64,000 nt of DNA from Ryuthela nishihirai (taxonomy: Eukaryota > Arthropoda > Arachnida > Araneae > Heptathelidae): positions 87,644,501 through 87,708,500 of the forward strand of contig JAWZYU010000011.1 in assembly GCA_038380435.1 (NCBI GenBank). The letters run 5' to 3'. The notes beneath the pieces were generated by a model, which saw only the letters and a program-made list of their open reading frames with translations, was not told the DNA's origin and did not search any database. Both the position numbers and the translations under genes were made by a program. Shown piece after piece: positions 19,160-29,370 of this stretch; positions within the stretch are counted from its first letter, which is position 1; each line of letters begins with the position of its first letter.

Positions 19160-19857
19160 CTAAGACATAACAAATATTCTGATATCACTTATTTAAATTC
19201 AGAAACTATTCTCCATCTTTATCACTGTTCATTTTAATACCACCTAAGTTTACTATATTTGTTGATATGTACTGGGGTGTCAAACCACTTGAACGTAAAA
19301 GCAAACTGTCTTTGGTACATTTGCATGCACACTTGACCCCACTGCTCTAAAACAGGTTTCACGAACTTTCTTTGGGTATTACAGCGCAAACGTATGGACT
19401 GCGCTATTGGTAAAGAATGTTTTACTGCGAACATTAATCTCTTTCATATCGGGAGTAAAATTACACGCACAAACGAGTTAGGTTGTTCATGTTGGAAGAA
19501 AATTTAAGATTCTTATTTCCTGTGTTTTTCTCTTGTAGGTACGTATAAAGAATGTTTTGGAATAGACGTTTACACCATAATTGCTTAATGCTATCACATT
19601 TGTACACGCCAAGACATGTGAAAAAGTTTGCAGCGTAAAGTCCCTGTAACACATTTTGAGATTCACTTAAAACTCCTCTGGGCGTTTACACGCAATTTTC
19701 TGTGTAATTCCGCTGTCTGGGAAATTAGCCATCACTTTCTGCCTATAGTTTTTGACAGCCATCTTTGTCTCGCTAGTTCGTATAGGGTTTAGGTAAACCT
19801 TTTCAAAACCGTTAAGAAAGAAATCACAATGACAATAAAATCAGATACACTATTTAT
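19160..19857. other. Central segment, no confident gene
   Basis: Minus-strand frames of about 65 codons (19434-19234 and 19652-19461) and a 31-codon MAVKNYRQKVMANF frame (about 19770-19680) show no domain. They may be decayed relatives of the PC4-like gene, given the recognisable copy next door. Confidence 0.35.
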
Positions 19858-20127
19858 TTAATAACTATTAGTACATATACAGCCCGCGTCGCAGGAAAGT
19901 TCCATACAGACAGGAATGATATCTAAACGATGTAACTGAACTTCTTTCACAAAAATGTTTAGCGATAACGATGAATGTTTCTTACATCTTCTGGGAAATA
20001 GTCTACAACTGTTATAGCAAGGTACCAATGGCGAAGCTGACTTTACCCGCAATACAGTTCTTTGCGCATTCTGACACATTCTTAACTGAACGGTGAAGAG
20101 CCATAGTGTATAGTTAAATTCATTCAC
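19858..20127 (-). pseudogene. Decayed duplicate of the 3' end of the tandem PC4-like gene
   Basis: At DNA level this matches the 3' end of the gene at 21369-22193. On the plus strand both have TTAGTACATAT with CAG nearby, CTTC with CACAAAAA, GTTTAGCGATA, GAATGTTTCT, a TATAGCAA, ATGGCGAAGCTGACT and CAATACAGTTC in the same order. The reading frame is shifted and no PC4-like Trp block is present. It is therefore a degenerating tandem copy inside the same element. Confidence 0.75.
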
Positions 20128-20458
20128 TTCCCATCGCTGAAACCTTTGCTTGGTCCCTCAAGGCCTCTAGATGAGTTTGTAGGATGTCGAGGTAGCGTCT
20201 CATTTTGGAGGGTTCTGACGAGTTCATTACAGATAAGATTTCATGGTCTAGCCATTGCGAAGATGTTACGGCTGGGCCTTTACATTGATGGCTTTTAAGT
20301 CGCGCTACAAGTCCGATGACGTCCTTGTTACACTGTAAACAAACGGCACGAAATCCCTTTCCTTTAGGGTATTTCTTGAAACCTTTCCAAATAGGATCGC
20401 TCTTCCGTCCTGACATGTTCAACAAGTCGCTTACTGACAGCAAATGATACAGGCACAC
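20120..20458 (-). CDS. BED-type zinc-finger-like protein of the inverted-arm element
   Basis: 112 codons. From the internal MSGRKSDPIWKGFKKYPKGK onward it has the BED pattern: an aromatic entry, then FRAVCLQCNKDV (C-x2-C), GLVARLKSHQCKGP with the Gly and RLKxH typical of transposase BED fingers. His and Cys are the last ligands. A helical C-terminal part follows (MRRYLDILQTHLEALRDQ). BED fingers bind DNA, so it could recognise element ends; this is inference. An exact GATTTAAATC palindrome sits 13 bp upstream of its first codon (20471-20480). Confidence 0.6.
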   Translation of the reverse strand: MCLYHLLSVSDLLNMSGRKSDPIWKGFKKYPKGKGFRAVCLQCNKDVIGLVARLKSHQCKGPAVTSSQWLDHEILSVMNSSEPSKMRRYLDILQTHLEALRDQAKVSAMGSE

Positions 20459-20666
20459 AGTGGTACTTATGATTTAAATCCGAACCTTCAACCATTCAGT
20501 GTGAACCAATGAATGGCTTCTGCAATTCAGTGTGAACTATATCTCGACCAATGAAAGGCTTCTGCAAGATTCTCGTAACCTATTTACGCGCTCCAACAAC
20601 CCTACCTCTTTTTTTTTTATAGAACCTTAATGATCCGGTGGAAAATTCTCTAGTTTTTGAGGTAAT

Positions 20667-20828
20667 ATGACTCTCATGTGTGTAGTTTGTGAGTCTCTTC
20701 ATTTCAAATGCGCATGTGATGACGAGGACTATTTTTATTGTGATGGTTTTGAGAGGATGTCTTTAGAAAAGAATTGGTTATGTTCGAAATGTATCAATCT
20801 ACCCAGTAACACTTCTAAGCTTAAATAA
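20667..20828 (+). CDS. PHD-like zinc microprotein, 53 codons
   Basis: ATG 20667 to TAA 20826-20828. It has Cys at 5, 8, 15, 17, 25, 39 and 42 in the order CVVC, KCAC, YCDG and NWLCSKC. The WxCxxC ending and CxxC start resemble the short PHD fingers found in transposons. It is on the plus strand between minus-strand genes. It is short, but cysteine density and spacing make chance unlikely. It may bind zinc and a histone tail or protein partner; this is inferred. Confidence 0.5.
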   Translation: MTLMCVVCESLHFKCACDDEDYFYCDGFERMSLEKNWLCSKCINLPSNTSKLK

Positions 20829-20918
20829 ACAACAGAAGAACGCGTTATCACGTGATGTAACAACAGTTGCCATGGAGACTAAAAGTTGTACAACAGATAA
20901 ATCTAATGTGTATAACGG

Positions 20919-21152
20919 CTAGTCCCGTTTTCTTACATATCTCAAAATAAGAGGTAAAGCAACGTGAAGTACTTCTGGATTAAATCTGATACTAATCGCA
21001 TTACTCAACTGATTTAAATCCACAATAATGTTATTCAGGACTGCCTGTACAGTATGAGAAATTAATAAACACCCGGCCTTTTCCATTACAGGGACATGAA
21101 TAAGAAAAGACCTAGAACTCTGACAGTTGCTTGTTACAGAAGAAGCTAACAA
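20919..21152 (-). CDS. Hypothetical small protein (doubtful)
   Basis: 77 codons between the PHD-like microgene and the PC4-like gene. It reads MEKAGCLLISHTVQAVLNNI, then LNQLSNAISIRFNPEVLHVA. The second half has an alternating hydrophobic pattern but no known motif. A GATTTAAATC palindrome lies inside it (21011-21020), which may argue for a regulatory rather than coding role. Confidence 0.2.
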   Translation of the reverse strand: MLASSVTSNCQSSRSFLIHVPVMEKAGCLLISHTVQAVLNNIIVDLNQLSNAISIRFNPEVLHVALPLILRYVRKRD

Positions 21153-21368
21153 TTTAGAACGAGACGATTTCTTTCATAGCCAACACTGATATCAAATCTA
21201 CAACATTATTACTCTAATAACGAACAGTTTTCAGATAGTCATTCTTTTACATTTCTCGAATCAGTTAAGGAGAACAATGAAACAGCATTGCGGTAAAAAT
21301 CTTTTATTCATACACTAAGAAATTACAATGACGCCCAAACAGATATTGAACAGAAATTAGTAACACTA

Positions 21369-22193
21369 TTAGCATTTATTTAGTACATATTCAGAGGTAC
21401 GAACCAGTTCGGCGTACACTTTGTTTAGTAATATAGGAAAGTGTAACATGTAGGTATAATTATCTTCAACTCCGACCTCTTCCACAAAAAGTTTAGCGAT
21501 ATCACTTAAATGAATGTTTCTCAAGGCTTCTGCGAAATGAACATCCACTGATTCAACGGATATAGCAACACACGAATGGCGAAGCTGACTCGGATGATAC
21601 CCAATACAGTTCGTACGAAGAATCCGAAAAATTTCTTTTCTGACGAGAGTATTTAATGTTTTTATGAAACTTAGCTTGACTCTCTGATCATACGGTTCAA
21701 CATTGGACAGTCTTGGAGTATGGTCTGTAGTTAATTCGACATCTTTTACCGCATTAGAAAAGCTATTGAACTTCAGAGCCATCAAGCTGCATGTGATATA
21801 GTTGCGGGAATCTTTTAACCACGACCATTGTTTGATGCTGAGATGTACCGAAGAAATCGTTGAAGTACCGTCGTCACACACACCACCTTTTTCAATGACC
21901 ACCCCATTTTTACCCTTGAATACCACCATGCCGTGCAGTTCATACGCGAAGGTAGACGTATAGGCGAGTGTAGAAGTCAGTCCACACCACTGTTCTTCGG
22001 ATAATATAACCGAAGCCTTTATGGGTCTAAACGGAATGTCACAACACTTCTGAAGCAAACATATGTGGACTTCGGGAACGTTCTTGCAAATCTTCACCAA
22101 CAAGTCAGAGCCTAGCTGGTAGGCGTCATCTCCAATAGCAAACCGCTCCACGGGGAGATCACTTTCGGGCTGAACACAGGCCATCGTTAACAC
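21369..22193 (-). CDS. Tandem PC4-like protein of the inverted-arm element
   Basis: An intact 274-codon frame. Two PC4-like units are visible: about 31-75 (LLVKICKNVP, then ASVILSEEQWCGL with Trp69) and 89-135 (MVVFKGKNGVVI, then SSVHLSIKQWSWLKDSRNYI with Trp123). The W-x-x-L signature after a beta strand is the clearest trait. The C-terminal 130 residues include HPSQLRHSCVAIS and SDIAKLFVEEVG, shared at DNA level with the decayed copy at 19858-20127. The two-domain layout equals that of 6046-6822 although direct identity is low. A single-strand DNA-binding or transcription role is inferred. Its start lies about 145 bp from the right arm. Confidence 0.6.
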   Translation of the reverse strand: MLTMACVQPESDLPVERFAIGDDAYQLGSDLLVKICKNVPEVHICLLQKCCDIPFRPIKASVILSEEQWCGLTSTLAYTSTFAYELHGMVVFKGKNGVVIEKGGVCDDGTSTISSVHLSIKQWSWLKDSRNYITCSLMALKFNSFSNAVKDVELTTDHTPRLSNVEPYDQRVKLSFIKTLNTLVRKEIFRILRTNCIGYHPSQLRHSCVAISVESVDVHFAEALRNIHLSDIAKLFVEEVGVEDNYTYMLHFPILLNKVYAELVRTSEYVLNKC

Positions 22194-23854
22194 TTCAATA
22201 CTGCAAAACTATGTCTTTTCACATATCAAGTGTACTACTTATACCTAAAACCTTTGACGTCACCTGGCTAAATAGACCACCATTGGTCGAGATCTAATTC
22301 CTAGTGATATTAAAAACCAATTGTAGAAGAGTATTTTCTTTAATACGTCGACTCGTAAAAAATCACGCGTCCTGTGGCAACTTGAAACACACAGACAACG
22401 ATGTTTTAAACTGAAAGCACGGTCAGAGTGCAAGACCTCAGACGTAAAATCTTAACCCTTTGATGTCCGTACATTTCCCCGTGTACGAGTCAACTTACTC
22501 ATCAGAAAAGTGTATATTTATGGCGTTTTTAATCATCAGTCCGTGAATATAGCGTGTGTATTTAAATCATCAGACTGTGAATATCTCAATATGACCTTTG
22601 CCAGCTTTTTTCAGTTCGCCCTAAGAATATGGAAACTGGTTTGTCCACATATCGATGGTGCAACCTAGAAAAACACGCTGGGTTTGATTTTTTAACCCCT
22701 GGGTAGTGCGCCAAAGTTTTGATTTAAATCAGTCAAGTGAATATAACCTGTGTATAGGGTTGGTCCTCATATCGGTGGAGCATCACAGAAAAACAAGCTG
22801 TGTTTGATTTTTAGCCCCTGGGGTAGTGTGTTGCAGAAAAAGCGTACCGTCAAAGTTACGAGGGTTTTTAGAAAGATCCTTTAACCCTTGGGGTGTTGTA
22901 TTTGCGGTTCAGCATCTCGATGTCTAAACTTTTGTATAAGAATTTTCGAAAAATAGAGAATTCCCGTCGTGAAGGTACATTACGGTCTCAGCTTTGGTAA
23001 CGTTTAAGTGTGTTTCTGCTGTCCAGAATATTCAAGAAGTACGGGTTGACCTGGGTACTTTTTCGCATTAAACTTCTAGAATTATTTAGATGTTGACTGG
23101 ATTACTAGAATTTTTCCCCCGTCTGATGTTTTCAGATATTTCTGTATGCAGATCTCGAAAAGTTTTGATGTTATTTACTGTTCTATTCATTACTAAAAGC
23201 TTTCGTAGTAAACCATAATAGTTAATCATATGAATCAAAGAGCCTGACTCAATGCTTTATACTTTGGTAGTCGATTCCAACAGATGCATTGAATAAGTTG
23301 AACCATGCATTGTTTTAGCATGTACAGATCTTCTTCCGGGTCAAATCCTCTGCTTTAAGCAGAATCAAAAACTGCTTTATAATTGTCTAGAGCAAAATTA
23401 ATTCCCAATTGTGTTTCTGTATGCACATCTCAAAAAGTGTTTTTTTTTTGTTAAACATTATCTTATTTTTATTGGTGTGTACAACCTAAGTTATAATACG
23501 TGGACATCCACTGCAGGATTACTAGAAATAATTTTTTGTTATACATTATCTTATTTTTATTGGTGTGTAGGACCTAAGTTATAATACGTGGTCATACAAC
23601 GTACGCTTACACGATAATATATTTCACTTACACGTAAAATTTATTCACGCCTTTATATCTTGACTGATAAATTATGTATTGTACGTAAAATGAATCACAC
23701 CTTTATGACAAACATCGTGAGCATATTTTAAAACGTACGGTAAATTACACTCAAACGTAATATTTAAAATGATAGTACTTTGATCGTTAAATTATGTAAT
23801 TCAGGCGCACAGGTCATGCTTCGCTAACGGTGTGCTATGACGCCGTGCCGCGAT

Positions 23855-24483
23855 TTAAATCAGAAAGTTTCTCTTCATACGAGAAAGAATCTGTGTACAG
23901 GAAATGTGAGAGTTAAACCCTTCTCCCACGATCACGTGACCTCCCGTGGCGTCCGTTTTTTTTAACATTCCGCCTGCGTGGGCGATTTCTGCCAAAGGGG
24001 CACCATACTGCCTCAGGCGGTAGACAAATGCTGTTACGTGTGGGTCCGGTTGGGACGTGAATATAGCTTTGTATTTGGCGGACCTGAAGCTGTTGGAGCG
24101 CGTCACTACGTAGCCGGGAGTCGCACTTGCCTGCGCGATGTCGGGCGCAGGCGCAGAAGATGCTGCAGCGGTGGGGACGCTTGGCGTCGGGGGCCTTCTC
24201 AACGCATCTGGCGACGTCTCTTTAGGCTGAGGCGCCAGGTACGGGGCTTGGCGGAGGTGCTTGGCAGGTCGGTGGGCCGTGACTGTCCGGTGGCACTTGA
24301 CTGGCCGGAGTTATCTCTCGGCTGGCTGGAGGTGTTCGGACGGCCGGAGGCATCTCTCGGCTGTCCGAGGGTGGGGCTCGAGGTACGCATAGCTGATTCC
24401 AACTCGATTCGACGAAGGATATCCTCGAGCTCTCCCTGAATGCTGGTGAGTGCGGCAAGTTTCTCGTTGAATGACATCTCCAT
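23855..24483 (-). pseudogene. Arm gene, right copy
   Basis: Second copy of the gene at 16876-17504, starting MEMSFNEKLAALTSIQGELE. It has the same linker and the same frame change. The first frame ends at a TGA near 24199 (KRRRQMR then stop), caused by TGG to TTG relative to the left arm. The second frame continues through SNSFRSAKYKAIFTS to the same end. The domain in the second frame is nearly identical to the left copy. Function unknown. Confidence 0.5.
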
Positions 24484-24569
24484 GACGGAATAACGCTTGC
24501 CGGACTGTGCGGGAGATTATAAACCACTACAATGCGCATGCTCGGGTACTCCCACCAATGACATTCATT

Positions 24570-25140
24570 TTTTTAAAATTTCGTTCCCGCCTGCGTGCTC
24601 GCCAACGGACATTTTCAGCAAGAATCTGAGTTTCCCACGTGACCTCCCGTGGCGTCCTTTTTTTAACACCCCTCCTGCGTGGTGATACGCATGGGGGTAA
24701 GAAATGGGGGTCGTCATTTTTTAAATTTCGTTTCTACCTGCGTGCTCGCCAACGGACATTTTCAGCAAGAATCTGGGTTTCCCACGGGACCTCCCGTGGC
24801 GTCCTTTTTTTAACATCCCGTCTGCGTGCTGATACGCATGGGGGTAAGAAATGGGGGTCGTCATTTTTTAAATTTCGTTTCTACCTGCGTGCTCGCCAAC
24901 GGACATTTTCAGCAAGAATCTGGGTTTCCCACGGGACCTGTCGTGGCGTCCTTTTTTTTAACATCCCGTCTGCGTGCTGATACGCATGGGGGTAAAATAT
25001 GGGGGGGCGTCATTTTTTAAATTTCGTTTCTACCTGCGTGCTCGCCAACGGACATTTTCAGCAAGAATCTGGGTTTCCCACGGGACCTGTCGTGGCGTCC
25101 TTTTTTTTAACATCCCGTCTGCGTGCTGATACGCATGGGT
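24570..25140 (-). repeat. Tandem array in right arm, about 147 bp period
   Basis: Reverse-complement counterpart of the left array, about four units. GATACGCATGGG recurs near 24688, 24829, 24977 and 25127. Apparent frames of about 100 codons across it are artefacts of the repeat. Confidence 0.92.
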
Positions 25141-25471
25141 TGTCATTACAAGAATCCCACGGTCAGCCCGACGCTAGGAAAAGCATACGGTTGGCAGCCC
25201 TAGACCGCTGCTCACCTAAGGGGTCAAAGACCTCTCCAACACTTCCGGTAGAATATTGACCAACAACTGCTAGGGTAGCACACACGTGTGGGGGTCGACA
25301 CTTCCGGACGCGCCCCTCCCCAATGTGGGAAACCAAAAATTAAACCCCCCTCAAAAATTAAACCCCCCGCCGTCAGCGTGTGCAGTGGAGATAATTTATT
25401 CACACAAGGACGCCACCGTGTGCAGTGGACCGGAGATAATTTATTCACACCAAAGATAAGTTGCTACTACT

Positions 25472-25477
25472 CAGTGC
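25472..25477 (+). repeat. Target-site duplication, right
   Basis: CAGTGC, identical to 15919-15924. Confidence 0.9.
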
Positions 25478-25576
25478 ATCATTTGGGTCTATCCTTCAGT
25501 GGAATCTTAGCTGCAGTGTCAAACGCGCGCTAATTAAATTGACTACATATTTTTTTATCCCTTCGTAATTTTTAAA

Positions 25577-27144
25577 ATGTCAAAAAGACAATGTGAAAAT
25601 TCGATTAAGAAAATTCGCAATGTAGTGACTTTAGAAAAGAAACTAAAAAATATAGAAAGGATAGAAAGTGGTGGTAAATTTACAGTTGTAGGAAGGGATT
25701 TCAAATTGCCTGAGTCTACAGTGCGATCAATTGTGCAACAAAAAGACAAAATTAAAAAGGATGGCGAAAGTGGTACTCCAATTACAGCGACGAAAGTTTC
25801 ACGAACCAGAAGTTTTTTGATGACAGAAATGGAAAATTTATTAAGCAAATGGATAGAGGACCTAAATCAACACCACATGCCTGTGAGTACCCAAATCATA
25901 ATGAATAAATCAGTCTTTGGGATCATTTAAAATCTCAACATGGAGGAGAAGAAGTTTTTAAAGCAAGCAAAGGTTGGTTTGATCGGTTTAGAAAACGATC
26001 AAACTTGCATAGCCTTAAAATTATTGGCGAATCGCCTAGTGCAGACGTAGAATCAGCTGAAAAATATCCAATGGAGTTCCGTGAAATTGTGGAAAGGGGA
26101 AATTATCCACAAAATTTAATTTTTAATGTAGATGAGACGGAACTCTATTGGAAACGAATGCCAACACGTACGTTTATTTCCATAGAGGAAAAGACTGCTT
26201 CTGGATTTAAAGCAGCCAAGGATCGGCTAACTCTTCTTCTCGGCGGAAATGCATCCGGAGAATTAAAATTGAAACCATTGTTGATTTATCAATCAGAAAC
26301 TCCTCGTGCCATGAAAGGTTATTCTAAAAACAATTTACCAGTTTTTTGGCGAAGTAACCCTAAGGCTTGGATGACACAAAATTTATTTATGGACTGGTTT
26401 AAAACTTGTTTCTGCTCAGCAATAAAAAAATATTGCGAGGATATTGGAGTTGAACCTCGAGCTCTTTTGGTGTTGGATAATGCACCTGGACATCCTGTGG
26501 AACTTGAGACTCTGTGCACTGATTTTCCCGTTGAAGTGGTATTCTTACCTACGAATACCACTTCCATCTTACAGCCTATGGATCAAGGCGCAATAGCAGC
26601 ATTCAAAGCCTATTATTTAAGAAAAACGATGCGCCAACTCATTGAAGAAACTGATGGAGGTGGTAGAGATGCCATGCGGGTTTGGTGGAAACAATTTAAT
26701 ATTATGAAAGCTATCAGAAACATCGACGAAGCGTGGAATGAAGTCGCCCAGTCGTGTATGAAGGGTGTTTGGAAAAGGTTGCTCAGAGAAATTGTTGAAG
26801 ATCACATCAATTATGAAAATGATATTCAAAATATCATCGAAGAGATTACTCTTATAGCCACTTCCGGAGGCATCGAAGGTGTTGATGTAGATGATATTCA
26901 GACTTTGTTAAAATCACACGGTAAACCCTTAACTAATGAAGAGCTGCAGGAAATGGACTGCCATACTATGTCCCAAGAAAATGACGTCTCGGAATCTGTT
27001 CACGTGCGAAAGTTAAGTGTCAAAATCATTGAAAAGGCCCTTTCTCCTCACAATCAATGCATGGAGTTGTTAGAAGAAAAAGACGAAGATTACGAGCGAG
27101 TGAGTGCTGTAAAGCGTGGTTGTAACGGATCATTTGACAGTTAA
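25577..27144 (+). pseudogene. Tigger/pogo transposase, split by one frameshift
   Basis: The N-terminal frame (25577-25930) holds a psq-type helix-turn-helix: KKLKNIERIESGGKFTVVGR, ESTVRSIVQQKDKI. A one-base shift near 25905-25920 leads to WDHLKSQHGGEEVFKASKGW and the CENP-B-like FDRFRKRS. The long 379-codon frame from 26005 carries the catalytic DDE_1 domain: IFNVDETELYWK (first Asp), LLVLDNAPGHP (second) and TSILQPMDQGAI (third, 34 residues between the last two). About 520 codons in total, the usual Tigger length. Apart from the frameshift it is open, so inactivation is recent or minor. Confidence 0.92.
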
Positions 27145-27399
27145 CGGCAAATTTTTCATAATAAACGTAGAGAGGCCAAACTAGGGATCCTTTTTGCAAC
27201 ACGGAACAAAATGAATGAATTATGAATTATGTTATGTATGACATTTTTTTTGTTATTTATAATATTTAATTTATTAATAAAGTGCTTTTTCGAATTTTAA
27301 AATGATTTTTTTTTTTAAATCCCCCGTTGATCGCGAAATTTCGCTTATCGCGACCATGTCCAGAACGTATCCTTCGCAATGAACGGGGGGTTACCTGTA

Positions 27400-28238
27400 C
27401 TCCAAAACTGTGGCTAAGTGTGCTGGTTTCTCGGAACCAATTCTTTTCAGATGTTGATCACTACGAGAGAGTAGACGATGATACTAGAGATCAGACGATG
27501 AATTTTTCCTTTTTCTTACCAGTTTATTAACAAGATTCCCATTAATAAACTCTTTTATCCTCCCGCGCACACACCAAATAAAATAATTCTCCATGGACTA
27601 ACGCGCACAAAGCCAAATATGATTAACTTCCTACTTGAGATTATTTGTTCCGAGAATCGAACTCGTTCAACTAATACAACCCAACTGTTCTTTTTCTATC
27701 CTGAGAACAACATTCAATTTTCAGTCCGACTGTTCTAATTCCCTCGTGACCTAATTCATCCGCGAGTATCAAAATGTTGCAGCACATCATGGTTTCATTG
27801 TTGCTCGTTCATCTGTCGTAACAGCATTAAGAAGCAGCCAACGTTCATTAGGGGGCGCGAGAGAAAATGCGTACACAGATCGTATTTACTGATTACAAAG
27901 CCACTAAGTGATTCATAGCAACCCAAGCCATTGGTATATTACGGAACTTGCGCTATTGGCTGTTCCTTCAGGTAAGTAATACTTTATTATAAGTAGGAAG
28001 GGAATAAGTAGTGTGTGTGGGGGGGAGTGTAGAGTAACCCCGAAATTCTCCTCTTGCTAATCCCATGGCCGGACTTTGAACTTCTGTGGATCGAAGTTAT
28101 GTCAGATTTAAGAGGCCCAAATTAATTCGAACCTCGAAATATACTTAATTGTTTTTGATATTGTTTCTTTTCAAGTGATATACATCTAAAATGCTTTTTG
28201 GGAAATTCTTGTGCTTTCATCTTAAGGCTAAATATTCT
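27400..28238. other. No gene seen; a repeat fragment near 28060
   Basis: GGCCGGACTTTGAACTTCTG (28069-28088) matches the left end of the MITE at 33384, followed by AAGAGGCCCAAA. The rest is unique-looking AT-rich sequence. Confidence 0.45.
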
Positions 28239-28792
28239 CAGTGGTGAAAGTAGGCCGGTATGCGCCAGTGCGGCGTACCGGTAAAACATTTTGCAGTAAT
28301 GGTATAGTTAATGATTTCTGTTACACTTTAACACTCTTCCAACTGAACATTTAATTAAAAGCAGGTGGATCCTTCCTGTTAAGAAAATTCTTCGCACTTG
28401 AATTCCATTACTGCAGTTTAACCCAGGTTTTTTTTAATCCAGAGAAAAACAAAGGGGAACGGGAACGACCCTCTAAAAGGTCTGGATTTCAATTACAACA
28501 TAACATTTTCCGCTTCGTTTAACAGTTTTTTTTTAATTCTTGAAAATATTGAGCTTTTGTCGTCCTTATGATGCTGGACATTTAGCTCATTTTGCAGATG
28601 CCATTTCTAAGAGGTAAAACAACACAAAACTCAGAAGAATGTGGACATAAATAACAAACGTCTTTTTGCGATTGCAAATTGAGGAAGAAATACATTTTCA
28701 ACAAAACTATAAATTACAATTAAATGTTTTATTTTTCTGGGAGTTTGAGGGATCATTTTCGGATTTTTTTTTCTTAGGAGAGGGCTAAGACC

Positions 28793-28995
28793 GTCCAGGT
28801 GTCTGAGTGGTTAGTGTGCTTGGTTATTGATCAAAACGATCCGAGTTTGAACCCCAGGTAAGGCGTGGATGTTTTCTTTCTTGTTTATAGTTCTTCTGCC
28901 GAGGTCTCGCCTTTCTCACAGACTTTTATGCCTATTATACTGACATGCTCTTATCAGACATCTGTGGCAAGCAACTGCTTGAGGGATAATTTGTC
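28793..28995 (+). repeat. SINE family 1 copy with tRNA head
   Basis: The tRNA-like head GTCTGAGTGGTTAGTGTGCT (A box) and GAGTTTGAACCCCAGGTAAG (B box region) is followed by the family body and CAAGCAACTGCTTGAGGG. Confidence 0.85.
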
Positions 28996-29370
28996 CTTTG
29001 TAGGAGATAGAGAAAATACTTTACAGTTAGCCCACCTACTGATATCAAAACACTGACAAACAAACCGAAATGACGAAGTCGCTCAGTTTTAATCTGAAAT
29101 CTACCATTAATCTTCATAGGATATTTTTATTTCAAAAATATATTTCATTTAAAAAGTTTGAAATTTTTTCGTAGATGGTACCATGGAATTAATATGATCC
29201 CTGTGAGGTTTAAACTTAGGTAAAAATTATTAAATTTATATTATTATACTAATTTATTTAAAATTTCAATTTTAATTAAAATATACTTAGTAGAAAAAAA
29301 TAGTAATTTTTTTTTGTTAGTGAAATTTTTACTATTCACGTGGATTGATCCCATTGAACCACTTAAGGGT

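Larger units (their letters stand above)
15925..25471. mobile_element. Polinton/Maverick-like element with 3.1-kb inverted arms (non-autonomous)
   Basis: The element begins AGTAGTAGCAACTTATC and ends with its exact complement, flanked by a 6-bp duplication CAGTGC. A 6-bp duplication with AG...CT ends and long inverted repeats is the signature of Polintons. Arms are 15925-19022 and 22338-25471; the centre is 19023-22337. The centre carries a tandem PC4-like gene resembling one in the decayed Polinton at 6046-6822. I see no polymerase, integrase, ATPase, protease or capsid gene, so it probably moved using functions supplied by another element. It inserted in the 5' part of the Tigger, so it is the younger of the two. 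Confidence 0.85.
22338..25471 (-). repeat. Right inverted arm, about 3.1 kb
   Basis: Reverse complement of 15925-19022 with few substitutions. It carries the second copy of the arm gene, tandem array and inner repeats. It ends at 25471, directly before the CAGTGC duplication. Confidence 0.93.
15675..27397 (+). mobile_element. Tigger/pogo-type transposon, split by a Polinton-like element
   Basis: Termini CAGGTAACCCCC on the left and the complement on the right (GGGGGGTTACCTG), flanked by TA at 15673-15674 and 27398-27399. TA duplication is the rule for the Tc1/mariner/pogo superfamily. Subterminal ATCGCGA motifs repeat on both sides. Subtracting the inserted 9547-bp element and its 6-bp duplication leaves about 2.17 kb, a normal Tigger size, with the transposase in the right part. 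Confidence 0.92.

Noticed and set aside
15925..25471. The large palindrome as an assembly artefact
   Set aside because: The arms differ by substitutions and indels (array, G runs, TGG versus TTG), the centre is unique, and the CAGTGC duplication fits a genuine insertion. Long-read confirmation would still settle it.
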